Virus record (IMG/VR): IMGVR_UViG_3300034072_001352
Coordinates: 1 to 36,961 of that record
Strand: one strand, 5' to 3'
DNA: 36,961 nucleotides
DNA from: a virus
The translations under genes and the position numbers were made by a program. The stretch's first letter is position 1. Each line of letters starts with the position of its first letter. Below the pieces are notes generated by a model. That model was given only the letters and a program-made list of their open reading frames with translations. It made no database searches and was not told the origin of the DNA. This document shows, one piece after another, positions 23,031-32,339 of the stretch.

Positions 23031-23033
23031 GAA

Positions 23034-26000
23034 ATGGCACAAAAGACAAACCTAAATGTAAGTCCTTATTTTGATGACTTTGATGCTCAAAAGGATTTTT
23101 ACAAAGTTCTTTTCACTCCAGGAAGACCAGTACAGGCAAGAGAATTAAATAATATTCAATCAATATTACAAAATCAAATTGAATCTTTTGGAAGTCACAT
23201 ATTTAAAGAAGGGTCTGTAGTAATTCCAGGAAATACTACTTATGATTCTAACTTTTATTCAGTTAAGCTAAATTCAACATCTTTTGGCGTTAACATATCA
23301 GCGTATATTAATCAGTATGTTGGAAAGTTAATAGAAGGTCAAATTTCTGGTGTTACTGCATCAGTACAAAAAGTTGAAATTCCAAATTCATCTAATGGAT
23401 TAGACTATGTTACTTTATATGTAAAATACATAGATTCTGATAACGATTTTAATTTTACTCCATTTCAAGATGGAGAATCATTAGTTTCTAATGAAAGTGT
23501 AGTTTATGGTAACACTACAATTACATCTGGAACTCCTTTTGCATCTTTAATATCTACTGATGCTACTTCTACAGGATCTGCAGCTTCGATTGATGATGGA
23601 ATTTATTTTGTAAGAGGCACTTTTGCAAATGTAACCAAGCAAACTATTATTCTTGATTATTATTCTAATACTCCTTCATATAGAGTAGGATTAAAAGTAT
23701 CAGAAGAAATTGTAACATCTAAAGAAGATTCTTCTTTATATGATAATGCAAAAGGATTTACAAATTTTGCAGCACCAGGAGCAGATAGATTTAAAATAAA
23801 TCTATCTTTAACTAAAAAGACTTTAGATAGTGTTGATACAGACACTGATTTTATTGAAATTCTTAGAATTGAAAATGGTGAGATTAAAAAGGTTAATACT
23901 AAGACACAATACTCAGTAATAAGAGATTATCTGGCGCAAAGAACTTTTGATGAGTCTGGAAATTATTCAGTAGAACCTTTTAAAATTTCTTTACACAATT
24001 CTCTTAATGATAGACTTGGTAATAATGGATTATTTTTTGATAGCCAGAAAACAGAATCTGGAAATAATCCATCAGATGACTTAATGTGTGTAAAGTTATC
24101 TCCAGGAAAAGCATATGTTAAAGGATATGATATAGAAAAAGTTACTACTACTATCCTTGATGTAAACAAACCAAGAGAAACCCAGAATGTAGAGAGTGTA
24201 AATATTCCCTTTGAAATGGGAAATTTACTGAGGATTAATAATATCACAGGATCTCCAAAGCAAAATGAATCCGTAGAAATTCACTCTGTTAGAAGAAGTG
24301 ATTCGGGAGATCCAGATTCAAGTACACGAATTGGAGACGCTAAAGTTTATAATTTTAGATTAACTGATGCTGCGTATTCCGGAGCATCTACTAATTGGGA
24401 TTTGTATCTTTATGATGTACAAACATATACTACCTTAGTATTGAATCAAGGTCTTTCTTCAACACAATTGCCAGTATCATCTTATGTAAAAGGTAAAAGT
24501 AGTGGAGCATCTGGATATGCTGCTATTGCTGGTGATGGAACTACAACAATTAAGTTAAGGCAAACATCTGGTACTTTTGTAAGAGGTGAGCAATTAGTTA
24601 TTAATGGATTGGAGTTATATCCAAGATCAATTTTTGAAATAACTGTATATGATACTACAGATATTAAGCAAATTTACCAACCAATATCTGTTTCTGGATT
24701 TACCACATCATTTATTGGAGACTCTGTATTAGATAGACAACTTCCTATCGGTTTTAATGCTTCAGATACTATCAATATCACTGCAGGTGGTGTAGTAACT
24801 TCTCCAGGAAAGTTTTTTAACACTATCAAACCTGGTTCTATAGTAAGATTCCAGGCACCAGATAAAACAACTGAAACTTTTAATGTTGTCTCCAGTGTAA
24901 ATTCTACTGGAACATCTATGGTTGTTGCAGGAATTGCTACAGTTACGGGTGTTTGTGATGGTGGAGTAGGAGTTGCGACAAATTTATCATTTAGTTTAGG
25001 AATACCTAAGATTAGAAATTCTGATAAAGGATACTTATATGCAGAACTGCCAAACACAAATGTATCGCAGGTAGATTTAAACGATTCTATCTTAACTTTT
25101 AGCGCACAATCTACAAGCGCAAAAACAGTTTCTTCTAATCAAATAACCTTAACAGTTTCGGATTTTTCATTACCTTCTGGATTATCGACTGCGTTATTTG
25201 CACCTTTTGACGAGGAGCGTTATTCTGTTCATTATGATGATGGCACTACTCAATCTTTAACATCAGATCAATTTTCTTTATCTAGTAATCAAGTAGTAAT
25301 ATCAAACCTTACTAATGGAAAAATAACTTCATCAATCAATGCTACTTTCATTAAGAATGGAGTGCAAAGTAAGCAAAAGCAGTTTAATCGTAGTAAGTCT
25401 ATAAATGTAGTATATTCTAAGTATCCAGAGTCTGGTACGGGAGTTAGTACTTCAATCAATGATGGATTGGAATACAATCAATACTATGGACTTAGAGTGC
25501 AGGATGAAGAGATTTCTATTAACTACCCAGATGTATCAAAAGTCTTAGCAGTTTATGAGTCTTTAGATACATCAAATCCATCTGTAGACACTTTATCATT
25601 CAGCACGGTTTTAAATATTGGAGATAATGTAATTGTAGGCGAAAATATTTTAGGATCAGAAAGTGGATGTATCGCTAGAGTAGTATCCAGATCTACTAAT
25701 AGTGTTGGGATTATCTACCTAAACTCAAATCGCTTTAATAATAATGAATCTGTAACTTTCCAGGAATCAAATATTGTTGGTGAAATTGATTTTCTAACGC
25801 CAGGAAATTATAATGATATTACTAATAGATTTACTTTAGATAAGGGTCAAAAAGAACAATATTATGACTATTCAAGACTTGTTCGTAACGAAGGAGAAAC
25901 TGAACCTTCAAAGAGATTATTAGTTGTATTTGACCATTATACAATACCCTCAACCGACAACGGTGATGTATTTACTGTAGCAAGTTATAATAAAGAGCAG

Positions 26001-29000
26001 TTTGCAACAGATGTTCCTTCAATTGGAAACAATGATATTAGAGCAACAGATACTTTAGATTTTAGACCAAGAGTATCTGTTTTTAGCTCAAATACTTCTT
26101 CACCCTTTGATTTTTCTAATAGAGACTTTAGTTCTTCTATCAAGTTAAACTTGACACCAAATGAAAGCACTATTGTTGGTTATGACTATTATCTTGGAAG
26201 AGTTGATAAAATTTATTTGAATAAAAATGGTGAGTTTATTTACCTGGAAGGATTATCATCTATAAATCCAAAGTCTCCGTTAAAGACTGATGATTTGATG
26301 GAATTGGGAACTGTTACTTTACCACCATATCTTTATAATGTTAAGAATGCCATATTATCTCTCGTTGATAATAGAAGATATACTATGAGAGATATTGGAT
26401 TAATTGAGAATAGAGTAAAAAATCTTGAAAGGGTTACTTCACTATCTCTGTTAGAATTAAGTACACAAACACTCCAAATACAAGATTCTGAAGGATTTAA
26501 TAGATTTAAGACTGGATTTTTTGTAGATGACTTTAAAGATTCTTCAAGAATAAACAATTTATTCTCATCAATTGAAATTGATTCTGATTCGCAAGAGATG
26601 GGACCAATTATATCTAGAAATAGTTTAAAAAATTATCTTGCACCTGCACAAAATATAACAAATGAATCTGTAGATCTATCAACAAATTATAGTCTCTTAG
26701 ATTCAAACACTCAAAAAACTGGTCCAACAGTTTCACTCAAATATAGTTCTGAAAAGTGGATATCACAACCATTAGCAACTCAGGTTGAAAATGTAAACCC
26801 ATTCCATGTAGTATCTTATAGTGGAACAATAAAATTATCTCCAGAAAGAGATAACTGGGTTAGAACTGTACAATTACCAAATAAAACAGTTTCTGTTACT
26901 GATTGTGTTTTAGTCGAAAGATCTAGAGTTGAAGTTGGATCTAGAAATATAAGAGTAGCAAATTGGGATAGAAGAGGTCAAATTGAAAGAACTATTGAAG
27001 CGTCTCAAAGTGTTACTGCATCTTCAAATGTGACTACATCATCTTCAAGTGTCACTAGATTAGTAGAATCTAGACCTGAAGAATATATGAGATCTAGAAA
27101 TACTGAGTTTTCTATTTCCAACCTAAAACCATCTACAAGATATTATCAATTCCTAGATGGAAATGGATCTGTAGATTTTATTCCGAAACTTATTGAAATA
27201 TCGGATAGTTCTTCCTTACAAAATCCTGGAGCATCATCTGCATTCACAGTTGGAGAAACTGTCTTTGGTTATGACTCAAACAATAATAAGGTTATTTCCT
27301 TTAGGGTTGCAAGACCTGATCATAAGTTTGGAACATATGATTCTCCAACTACATCTTTTAATATAAATCCTTATATTAAAACAGAGTCTCTACCAACCGC
27401 ATATAGTGCTTCTTCAAAAGTATTGAATGTAGATACTTATTCATTATCAGAAGAAGCACAGGGTTTATATTCTGGATATTTAGTTAAAGGTGCAAAACTT
27501 GTTGGACAAACAAGTGGTGCCATAGCATATGTAAAAGATCTCAGACTAGTATCTGATAACTTTGGCGATTTAATAGGATCTTTCTTTATCAGAAATCCAA
27601 ATACTTCACCTGCACCTGACGTTAGAATTAATACGGGAAATAAAACTTATAAAGTCACATCAAGTCCTACAAACGAAACTGCAGCACCTGGAAGCACTTC
27701 CATTTCTAGTGCTACATCAAACTATGTTTCTGAAGGAACTTTAGAGTTATATGAAACCACCATTACAAATACTACTACAGTAACTACAACTAGGACAACA
27801 ACTACAACTATAGCAAATGTTACGACTGAATTTTATGATCCTTTAGCACAGTCGTTTAGTGTTGGTGGAAGTGAAACTGCAAATGACGAGGAGAATGGTG
27901 CTTATTTAACAAGTGTAGATTTATTCTTCTATAAAAAGGACACTAATAATAATCCTCTAACAGTTCAAGTAAGAACTGTAGAACTTGGTACTCCAACAAG
28001 AACAGTTATTGGAAATCCAGTTACATTACGACCAAATCAAATTAATATTTCAGATGATGCATCTGCAGTAACTAAAGTTACATTTGATTATCCAATTTAT
28101 CTTGCTCCTGGACTAGAATATGCAATTGTCCTCCTTGCTCCAGAAAGCGTAGAGTATGAGGTTTTCATTGCAGAAATGGGCAAAAAGACTATTCAGTCTG
28201 CAAATCTACCTGATGCTAATGCTGTTGTCTACAGTCAACAATTTGCTCTAGGCAGTCTATTTAAATCCCAAAATGGATCTATATGGACAGCAAATCAATA
28301 TCAAGATATGAAGTTTACACTATATCGTGCAAACTTTGTAACAAATACTCCTTCTACAGCATACTTCTATAATCCAACGTTAGATGAGAGTAATGGTTAT
28401 ATTAAAAATCTTCAAAGTAATCCATTAACAGCACTTCCTAGATTGCTAAGTGTCGGTATTACAACAACTACCGATGCAAACGCTATTGGAATTTTAACCA
28501 CTGGAAGAAAAGTAAGTGAAAGTGTGAAGACTTATAATTATGGATATATTGTTGGCACAGGATGCTCAGTGTCTTCTGTTGGGGTAACCACTGGTGGATC
28601 TAATTATGTTACCGATTCTGATGTATCTACATTCAATATTATTGGCAACGGATCTGGTCTTACTTTAGATATTACTGCTTCAGGTGGTGTGATTGGTGTT
28701 GCTACTGTAGTAAATCCTGGCACAGGATATGCAATTGGAGACGTTGTTGGTATTGTAACTTCCTCAGTTTCAAGTAATAGTGGAAGAAATGCAACGATAA
28801 CAATCACTGGAAATAATGACGGAATTGATACTTTATATCTGAGTAATGTCCAGGGTAACTCTTTCACTATAGATGGAACTGCAAACTTAGTCTATTATGA
28901 TGATTCTAATAATTCAGTGACTATGGGTTCCACCTATATTAGAAGTTCAACTCCTACAGGATCTTTATATGCTGGAAACTTCCTTAAGGTAAATCACTTT

Positions 29001-30317
29001 AATCATGGAATGTATGCGGAGAATAATAAAGTTTCAATATCTGGTGTTTTACCAAATGTTGTCCCAACTACATTATCCCAGCCTATAACAGCATCTTCTA
29101 CATCTATTTCTGTTGCAAGTACTGAAAACTTTGGGACCTTTGAGGGTAAAGGAGTTGGTGGAGGTAATCCTGGATATGTAATTATTGAAAATGAGATTAT
29201 TAAGTATGAAGATGTTGGAACTGGTACATTAGAAACAATAACAAGAGCACAATCATCAACAATTGCAGTTCCTCACGACACTAATGCACAAGTCTATAAG
29301 TATGAATTTAATGGAGTCTCTTTAAGAAGAATTAATACAACTCATGACATTAGTGATGTTGGTTTAGATATTGATAGTTACTATATTGAAATTGATAGGA
29401 CTTCTAATGGTGAAGATAGGAGCGCAGATAACACTCCTACAGGATATCCTCAACTCTCATTTGAAACTGAATTAAATTCTGGTGGAAATAATGTGTTTGC
29501 TACAGAAAATATTCAGTATGACTCCATTATTCCATTTTACAGAATTATATCTCCAACTGATGCAACTTCTGTATCTGCAAAGATTAGAAGTGTAAGTGGA
29601 ACAAGTATTTCTGGAAGTGAGGTATCATTCAATGACTTAGGTTATGAGGATATACAACTTAATTCTTTAAATCAATTGTCTTCGACAAGAATTGTTTGCT
29701 CGAAAGTCAATGAGGATACATACTTAACTGCACTTCCCAGAAATAAATCTTTCACTACAGCAATTACTTTACAAACAACTAATAAGTACCTTTCACCACA
29801 AATATTCTTAGATAACTCTTTTACAGATTTCCATAGTAATAGAATTAATTCACCTATATCAAATTACTCTACAGACAATAGAGTTAATTCATTCATCGAA
29901 GACCCACATTCTTCTGTTTATGTTTCCAATACAGTTAGACTATCACAGTCTGCAACTTCCCTAAAAGTTATACTATCTGCTTATAGACATTCTTCTGCTG
30001 ACTTTAGAGTTCTTTATAGTCTAATTAGACCTGATTCTAGTGAAATTGCTCAAGCATTCGAATTATTCCCAGGATATGATAATCTAACCGTAGATAACAA
30101 TAATGATGGATATCTGGATGTAGTAAATCCAGCAAATAATAGTGGACTGCCAGATACTCTTGTAAGAAGTAGTAGGGAGAATGAATTCTTAGAATATGAG
30201 TTTTCTGCTAATAATCTTGGCGAATTTACTGGATATATAATTAAAATAGTTATGTCTTCAACTAATCAAGCATATCCTCCAAGATTTAAAGATTTAAGGA
30301 GCATTGCAATCAGATGA
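23034..30317 (+). CDS. DUF4815 virion structural protein (baseplate/tail fibre), 2427 aa
   Basis: The N terminus (NVSPYFDDFDAQKDFYKVLF, then PGRPVQARELNNIQSILQNQ, then IESFGSHIFKEGSVVIPG) is the cyanophage DUF4815 signature. It continues through residues 50-900 with beta-rich modules. Residues about 1600-1720 (DPLAQSFSVGGSE, then AYLTSVDLFFYKKDTNNNPL, then APGLEYAIVLLAPESVEYEV) resemble a jelly-roll carbohydrate-binding-like domain. A Thr-rich linker is at about 1577-1599. GxGY-type repeats lie near 1852 and 1893, and a TxNFGxxG/ITRAQ module at about 2028-2085. It sits where T4 has genes 9-12 and may replace gp10-type adhesin attachment. Exact function is not established; a virion structural role is well supported. 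Confidence 0.85.
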   Translation: MAQKTNLNVSPYFDDFDAQKDFYKVLFTPGRPVQARELNNIQSILQNQIESFGSHIFKEGSVVIPGNTTYDSNFYSVKLNSTSFGVNISAYINQYVGKLIEGQISGVTASVQKVEIPNSSNGLDYVTLYVKYIDSDNDFNFTPFQDGESLVSNESVVYGNTTITSGTPFASLISTDATSTGSAASIDDGIYFVRGTFANVTKQTIILDYYSNTPSYRVGLKVSEEIVTSKEDSSLYDNAKGFTNFAAPGADRFKINLSLTKKTLDSVDTDTDFIEILRIENGEIKKVNTKTQYSVIRDYLAQRTFDESGNYSVEPFKISLHNSLNDRLGNNGLFFDSQKTESGNNPSDDLMCVKLSPGKAYVKGYDIEKVTTTILDVNKPRETQNVESVNIPFEMGNLLRINNITGSPKQNESVEIHSVRRSDSGDPDSSTRIGDAKVYNFRLTDAAYSGASTNWDLYLYDVQTYTTLVLNQGLSSTQLPVSSYVKGKSSGASGYAAIAGDGTTTIKLRQTSGTFVRGEQLVINGLELYPRSIFEITVYDTTDIKQIYQPISVSGFTTSFIGDSVLDRQLPIGFNASDTINITAGGVVTSPGKFFNTIKPGSIVRFQAPDKTTETFNVVSSVNSTGTSMVVAGIATVTGVCDGGVGVATNLSFSLGIPKIRNSDKGYLYAELPNTNVSQVDLNDSILTFSAQSTSAKTVSSNQITLTVSDFSLPSGLSTALFAPFDEERYSVHYDDGTTQSLTSDQFSLSSNQVVISNLTNGKITSSINATFIKNGVQSKQKQFNRSKSINVVYSKYPESGTGVSTSINDGLEYNQYYGLRVQDEEISINYPDVSKVLAVYESLDTSNPSVDTLSFSTVLNIGDNVIVGENILGSESGCIARVVSRSTNSVGIIYLNSNRFNNNESVTFQESNIVGEIDFLTPGNYNDITNRFTLDKGQKEQYYDYSRLVRNEGETEPSKRLLVVFDHYTIPSTDNGDVFTVASYNKEQFATDVPSIGNNDIRATDTLDFRPRVSVFSSNTSSPFDFSNRDFSSSIKLNLTPNESTIVGYDYYLGRVDKIYLNKNGEFIYLEGLSSINPKSPLKTDDLMELGTVTLPPYLYNVKNAILSLVDNRRYTMRDIGLIENRVKNLERVTSLSLLELSTQTLQIQDSEGFNRFKTGFFVDDFKDSSRINNLFSSIEIDSDSQEMGPIISRNSLKNYLAPAQNITNESVDLSTNYSLLDSNTQKTGPTVSLKYSSEKWISQPLATQVENVNPFHVVSYSGTIKLSPERDNWVRTVQLPNKTVSVTDCVLVERSRVEVGSRNIRVANWDRRGQIERTIEASQSVTASSNVTTSSSSVTRLVESRPEEYMRSRNTEFSISNLKPSTRYYQFLDGNGSVDFIPKLIEISDSSSLQNPGASSAFTVGETVFGYDSNNNKVISFRVARPDHKFGTYDSPTTSFNINPYIKTESLPTAYSASSKVLNVDTYSLSEEAQGLYSGYLVKGAKLVGQTSGAIAYVKDLRLVSDNFGDLIGSFFIRNPNTSPAPDVRINTGNKTYKVTSSPTNETAAPGSTSISSATSNYVSEGTLELYETTITNTTTVTTTRTTTTTIANVTTEFYDPLAQSFSVGGSETANDEENGAYLTSVDLFFYKKDTNNNPLTVQVRTVELGTPTRTVIGNPVTLRPNQINISDDASAVTKVTFDYPIYLAPGLEYAIVLLAPESVEYEVFIAEMGKKTIQSANLPDANAVVYSQQFALGSLFKSQNGSIWTANQYQDMKFTLYRANFVTNTPSTAYFYNPTLDESNGYIKNLQSNPLTALPRLLSVGITTTTDANAIGILTTGRKVSESVKTYNYGYIVGTGCSVSSVGVTTGGSNYVTDSDVSTFNIIGNGSGLTLDITASGGVIGVATVVNPGTGYAIGDVVGIVTSSVSSNSGRNATITITGNNDGIDTLYLSNVQGNSFTIDGTANLVYYDDSNNSVTMGSTYIRSSTPTGSLYAGNFLKVNHFNHGMYAENNKVSISGVLPNVVPTTLSQPITASSTSISVASTENFGTFEGKGVGGGNPGYVIIENEIIKYEDVGTGTLETITRAQSSTIAVPHDTNAQVYKYEFNGVSLRRINTTHDISDVGLDIDSYYIEIDRTSNGEDRSADNTPTGYPQLSFETELNSGGNNVFATENIQYDSIIPFYRIISPTDATSVSAKIRSVSGTSISGSEVSFNDLGYEDIQLNSLNQLSSTRIVCSKVNEDTYLTALPRNKSFTTAITLQTTNKYLSPQIFLDNSFTDFHSNRINSPISNYSTDNRVNSFIEDPHSSVYVSNTVRLSQSATSLKVILSAYRHSSADFRVLYSLIRPDSSEIAQAFELFPGYDNLTVDNNNDGYLDVVNPANNSGLPDTLVRSSRENEFLEYEFSANNLGEFTGYIIKIVMSSTNQAYPPRFKDLRSIAIR

Positions 30318-30517
30318 TGATACCAGTAAAAGGTCACCCAAACTTGTATAGGGATGAAGAATCTGGGGCAATTGTCAATTGCGACAATACATCTTATAAT
30401 CAGTATGTTAATAGTCTTAACAATAGAAAGTCTCAAAAAAGAGAGTTGGATGAAATGAAAAAGGATATTGAGGAGATTAAATCTTTACTAAAGGAGTTTT
30501 TAAATGGATCCAAGTGA
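30314..30517 (+). CDS. Small coiled-coil cyanophage protein, 67 aa
   Basis: The protein begins MMIPVKGHPNLYRDEESGAI and ends in an acidic/basic helix (KRELDEMKKDIEEIKSLLKE) with heptad-like spacing of I, L and M, suggesting a coiled coil. The N-terminal half with DEESGAIVNCD is the type I recognise in other T4-like cyanophages after the DUF4815 gene. Its start overlaps the previous stop (ATGA), so coupling is likely. It could be a trimeric connector or chaperone for the fibre; that is inference. Confidence 0.75.
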   Translation: MMIPVKGHPNLYRDEESGAIVNCDNTSYNQYVNSLNNRKSQKRELDEMKKDIEEIKSLLKEFLNGSK

Positions 30518-30671
30518 AATCACTCTAAATTCAATAAATAAACTATTTGAGTATGAAAAACATGCTCGAATAATTGATGAATTGGATGAAGAGCAACTAA
30601 AAAATTTTGCAAAACTATATTGTAAACTATATTTGCAACAACAAGAAGTAATTTCTACTATGAATCTATAG
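30504..30671 (+). CDS. Small helical protein, 55 aa
   Basis: The protein reads MDPSEITLNSINKLFEYEKH, then ARIIDELDEEQLKNFAKLYC, then KLYLQQQEVISTMNL. It is all-helical and Leu-rich, and resembles the small helical proteins found next to the coiled-coil protein in other cyanophages. AAGGAG (30491-30496) is a strong ribosome site before the ATG. It overlaps the preceding gene by 14 bases and the late promoter box begins one base after its stop. The function is unknown. Confidence 0.75.
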   Translation: MDPSEITLNSINKLFEYEKHARIIDELDEEQLKNFAKLYCKLYLQQQEVISTMNL

Positions 30672-30679
30672 TATAAATA
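30672..30679 (+). promoter_or_regulatory. T4-late promoter before the neck module
   Basis: Exact TATAAATA, 23 bases before the ATG at 30703. It should drive the 113-aa and 149-aa proteins and gp13-gp16. Confidence 0.75.
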
Positions 30680-30702
30680 AATTGTAGAGGTAGACTAATT
30701 AC

Positions 30703-31044
30703 ATGGCATCAGTATATGTAAACAATTTAGTCATTAATTCTGGGTCAGATTTTAGTCAAACATTCACATTGGAAGATCCTACCACCAATTCGTTTTATGA
30801 TTTGTCCTTATATGCGGTTTCTTCTCAATTGCGAAAATGGGCAGGAAGTTCTACGGCAATCAATTTTGATGCTGCCATAGAAATTCCTCTTGAAGGGAAA
30901 ATAAATATTTCTCTCACAAATGAGCAAACGTCTTTATTAAAACCTGGAAGATATGTATATGATGTAGTTATTACAGATACTGGAGGACAAAAAAGTAAAG
31001 TTATCGAGGGTATGGCATTAGTGCGAGAAGGAGTAACTAGATAA
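30703..31044 (+). CDS. Small beta-rich structural protein, 113 aa
   Basis: The protein reads ASVYVNNLVINSGSDFSQTF, then TLEDPTTNSFYDLSLYAVSS and QLRKWAGSSTAINFDAAIEI, ending KSKVIEGMALVREGVTR. The pattern (alternating strands, DLSLYAVSSQLRKW and LKPGRYVYDVVITDTGG) looks like an Ig-like fold of the kind found in phage baseplate/receptor-binding adapters (BppU N-terminal-like). It has its own late promoter and its stop shares an A with the next ATG. It is a common cyanophage neighbour of gp13; its role is probably virion structural. Confidence 0.75.
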   Translation: MASVYVNNLVINSGSDFSQTFTLEDPTTNSFYDLSLYAVSSQLRKWAGSSTAINFDAAIEIPLEGKINISLTNEQTSLLKPGRYVYDVVITDTGGQKSKVIEGMALVREGVTR

Positions 31045-31493
31045 TGCCCGATATAAGAGTTAGAGTAGGACAACAAAATGCAGTAAAAGTTGTCTCTAGT
31101 ATTTCTGGATCTACTGTTGCGGCAATAGCAGAAAATGTAATTGGCGGAATTGCTTCAGTAACTCAATTAAATGTAAGTGGCGTATCAACATTTGTTGGAG
31201 TTGCAACTTTTAATAATGATGTTTACATTGATGGTGATTTATATATTGGCGATGACTTAAATTTTGACGAATTTACTGCAAGAAATGGAAATATTTCAGG
31301 TATTCTTACCGTAGGGCAGTCTTTCTATTATCCTCCAGGTGAACCATATGGTATTGCATATTTTGATCCAAATGACCGATTAGCATCTACAGGAACAACA
31401 AGTTATGCGATAACAGAAAGTAACTATGTTCTTACAACAGACGATTCTGGAGTTCCAATCTGGTCCAGTGTTATAGATGGAGGATCTTACTAA
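31044..31493 (+). CDS. Tail-fibre-like structural protein, 149 aa
   Basis: MPDIRVRVGQQNAVKVVSSI is followed by a beta-helix-like stretch of short repeats: VTQLNVSGVSTFVGVATFNN, DVYIDGDLYIGDDLNFDEFT and ARNGNISGILTVGQSFYYPP. The VSGVSTFxGxATF and DVYIDGDLYI motifs recur in cyanophage fibre proteins. It ends near GGSY, just before gp13. It is likely a short fibre or whisker; exact location unknown. The start is coupled to the preceding stop (TAATG). Confidence 0.75.
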   Translation: MPDIRVRVGQQNAVKVVSSISGSTVAAIAENVIGGIASVTQLNVSGVSTFVGVATFNNDVYIDGDLYIGDDLNFDEFTARNGNISGILTVGQSFYYPPGEPYGIAYFDPNDRLASTGTTSYAITESNYVLTTDDSGVPIWSSVIDGGSY

Positions 31494-32335
31494 TGGCAAA
31501 ACCGACAACAAGACAAGAATTAATAGATTATTGTTTAAGAAGATTAGGTGCTCCTATATTAGAAATTAATTTAGCAGATGAACAAATAGATGATTTGGTA
31601 GATGATGCTCTACAGTATTTTCAAGAAAGACACTTTGATGGTGTCGAACGAATGTATTTAAAATATAAGATTACTGAAGAAGATATAAGCAGAGGATCTG
31701 CAAAAGGAACTAATGGTGTTGGAATTGTAACTACAACAGGCACATCAACAATTTCTGGAATAGGTACAACATCATTTAACTTTTATGAAAATTCAAATTT
31801 CGTACAAGTTCCTGATAGTGTTATTGGAATTGAAAAAATATTTAAATTTGATACAAGTTCTATATCTGGCGGAATGTTTAGTATTAAATATCAATTATTT
31901 TTGAATGATTTATACTATTTTAATTCTGTTGAACTTTTGCAATATGCTATGGTAAAAACTTACCTTGAAGATATTGATTTTCTTTTGACAACAGATAAAC
32001 AAATAAGATTTAATAAAAGACAAAATAGATTATACTTAGATATTGATTGGGGAGCACAGTCAAAGGATACATTTATTGTAATTGATTGCTACAGAATTTT
32101 AGATCCAAATGATTTTACAAAAGTTTATAATGATAGTTTTTTAAAGAAATATTTAACGGCATTGATGAAGCGTCAATGGGGACAGAATTTAATTAAATTT
32201 AGAGGTGTTAGACTTCCCGGTGGAATAGAATTAAATGGAAGAGAACTTTATGAAGATGCTGAGAAGGAGATTGCAGAAATAAAACAAAGAATGTCTATGG
32301 ATTATGAACTTCCACCTTACGATTTTATAGGATGA
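31493..32335 (+). CDS. 13: Neck protein gp13
   Basis: The protein has 280 residues, against 309 in T4. KPTTRQELIDYCLRRLGAPI followed by LEINLADEQIDDLVDDALQY and FQERHFDGVERMYLKYKITE is the characteristic gp13 N terminus in cyanophages. The C-terminal half (LNDLYYFNSVELLQYAMVKT, then YLTALMKRQWGQNLIKFRGV, then ELYEDAEKEIAEIKQRM) is also conserved. gp13 and gp14 close the packaged head and form the neck joining tail to portal. A Gly/Thr-rich insertion (GTNGVGIVTTTGTSTISGIG, about 71-90) resembles the spacers in the other virion proteins here. Confidence 0.9.
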   Translation: MAKPTTRQELIDYCLRRLGAPILEINLADEQIDDLVDDALQYFQERHFDGVERMYLKYKITEEDISRGSAKGTNGVGIVTTTGTSTISGIGTTSFNFYENSNFVQVPDSVIGIEKIFKFDTSSISGGMFSIKYQLFLNDLYYFNSVELLQYAMVKTYLEDIDFLLTTDKQIRFNKRQNRLYLDIDWGAQSKDTFIVIDCYRILDPNDFTKVYNDSFLKKYLTALMKRQWGQNLIKFRGVRLPGGIELNGRELYEDAEKEIAEIKQRMSMDYELPPYDFIG

Positions 32336-32339
32336 TCAT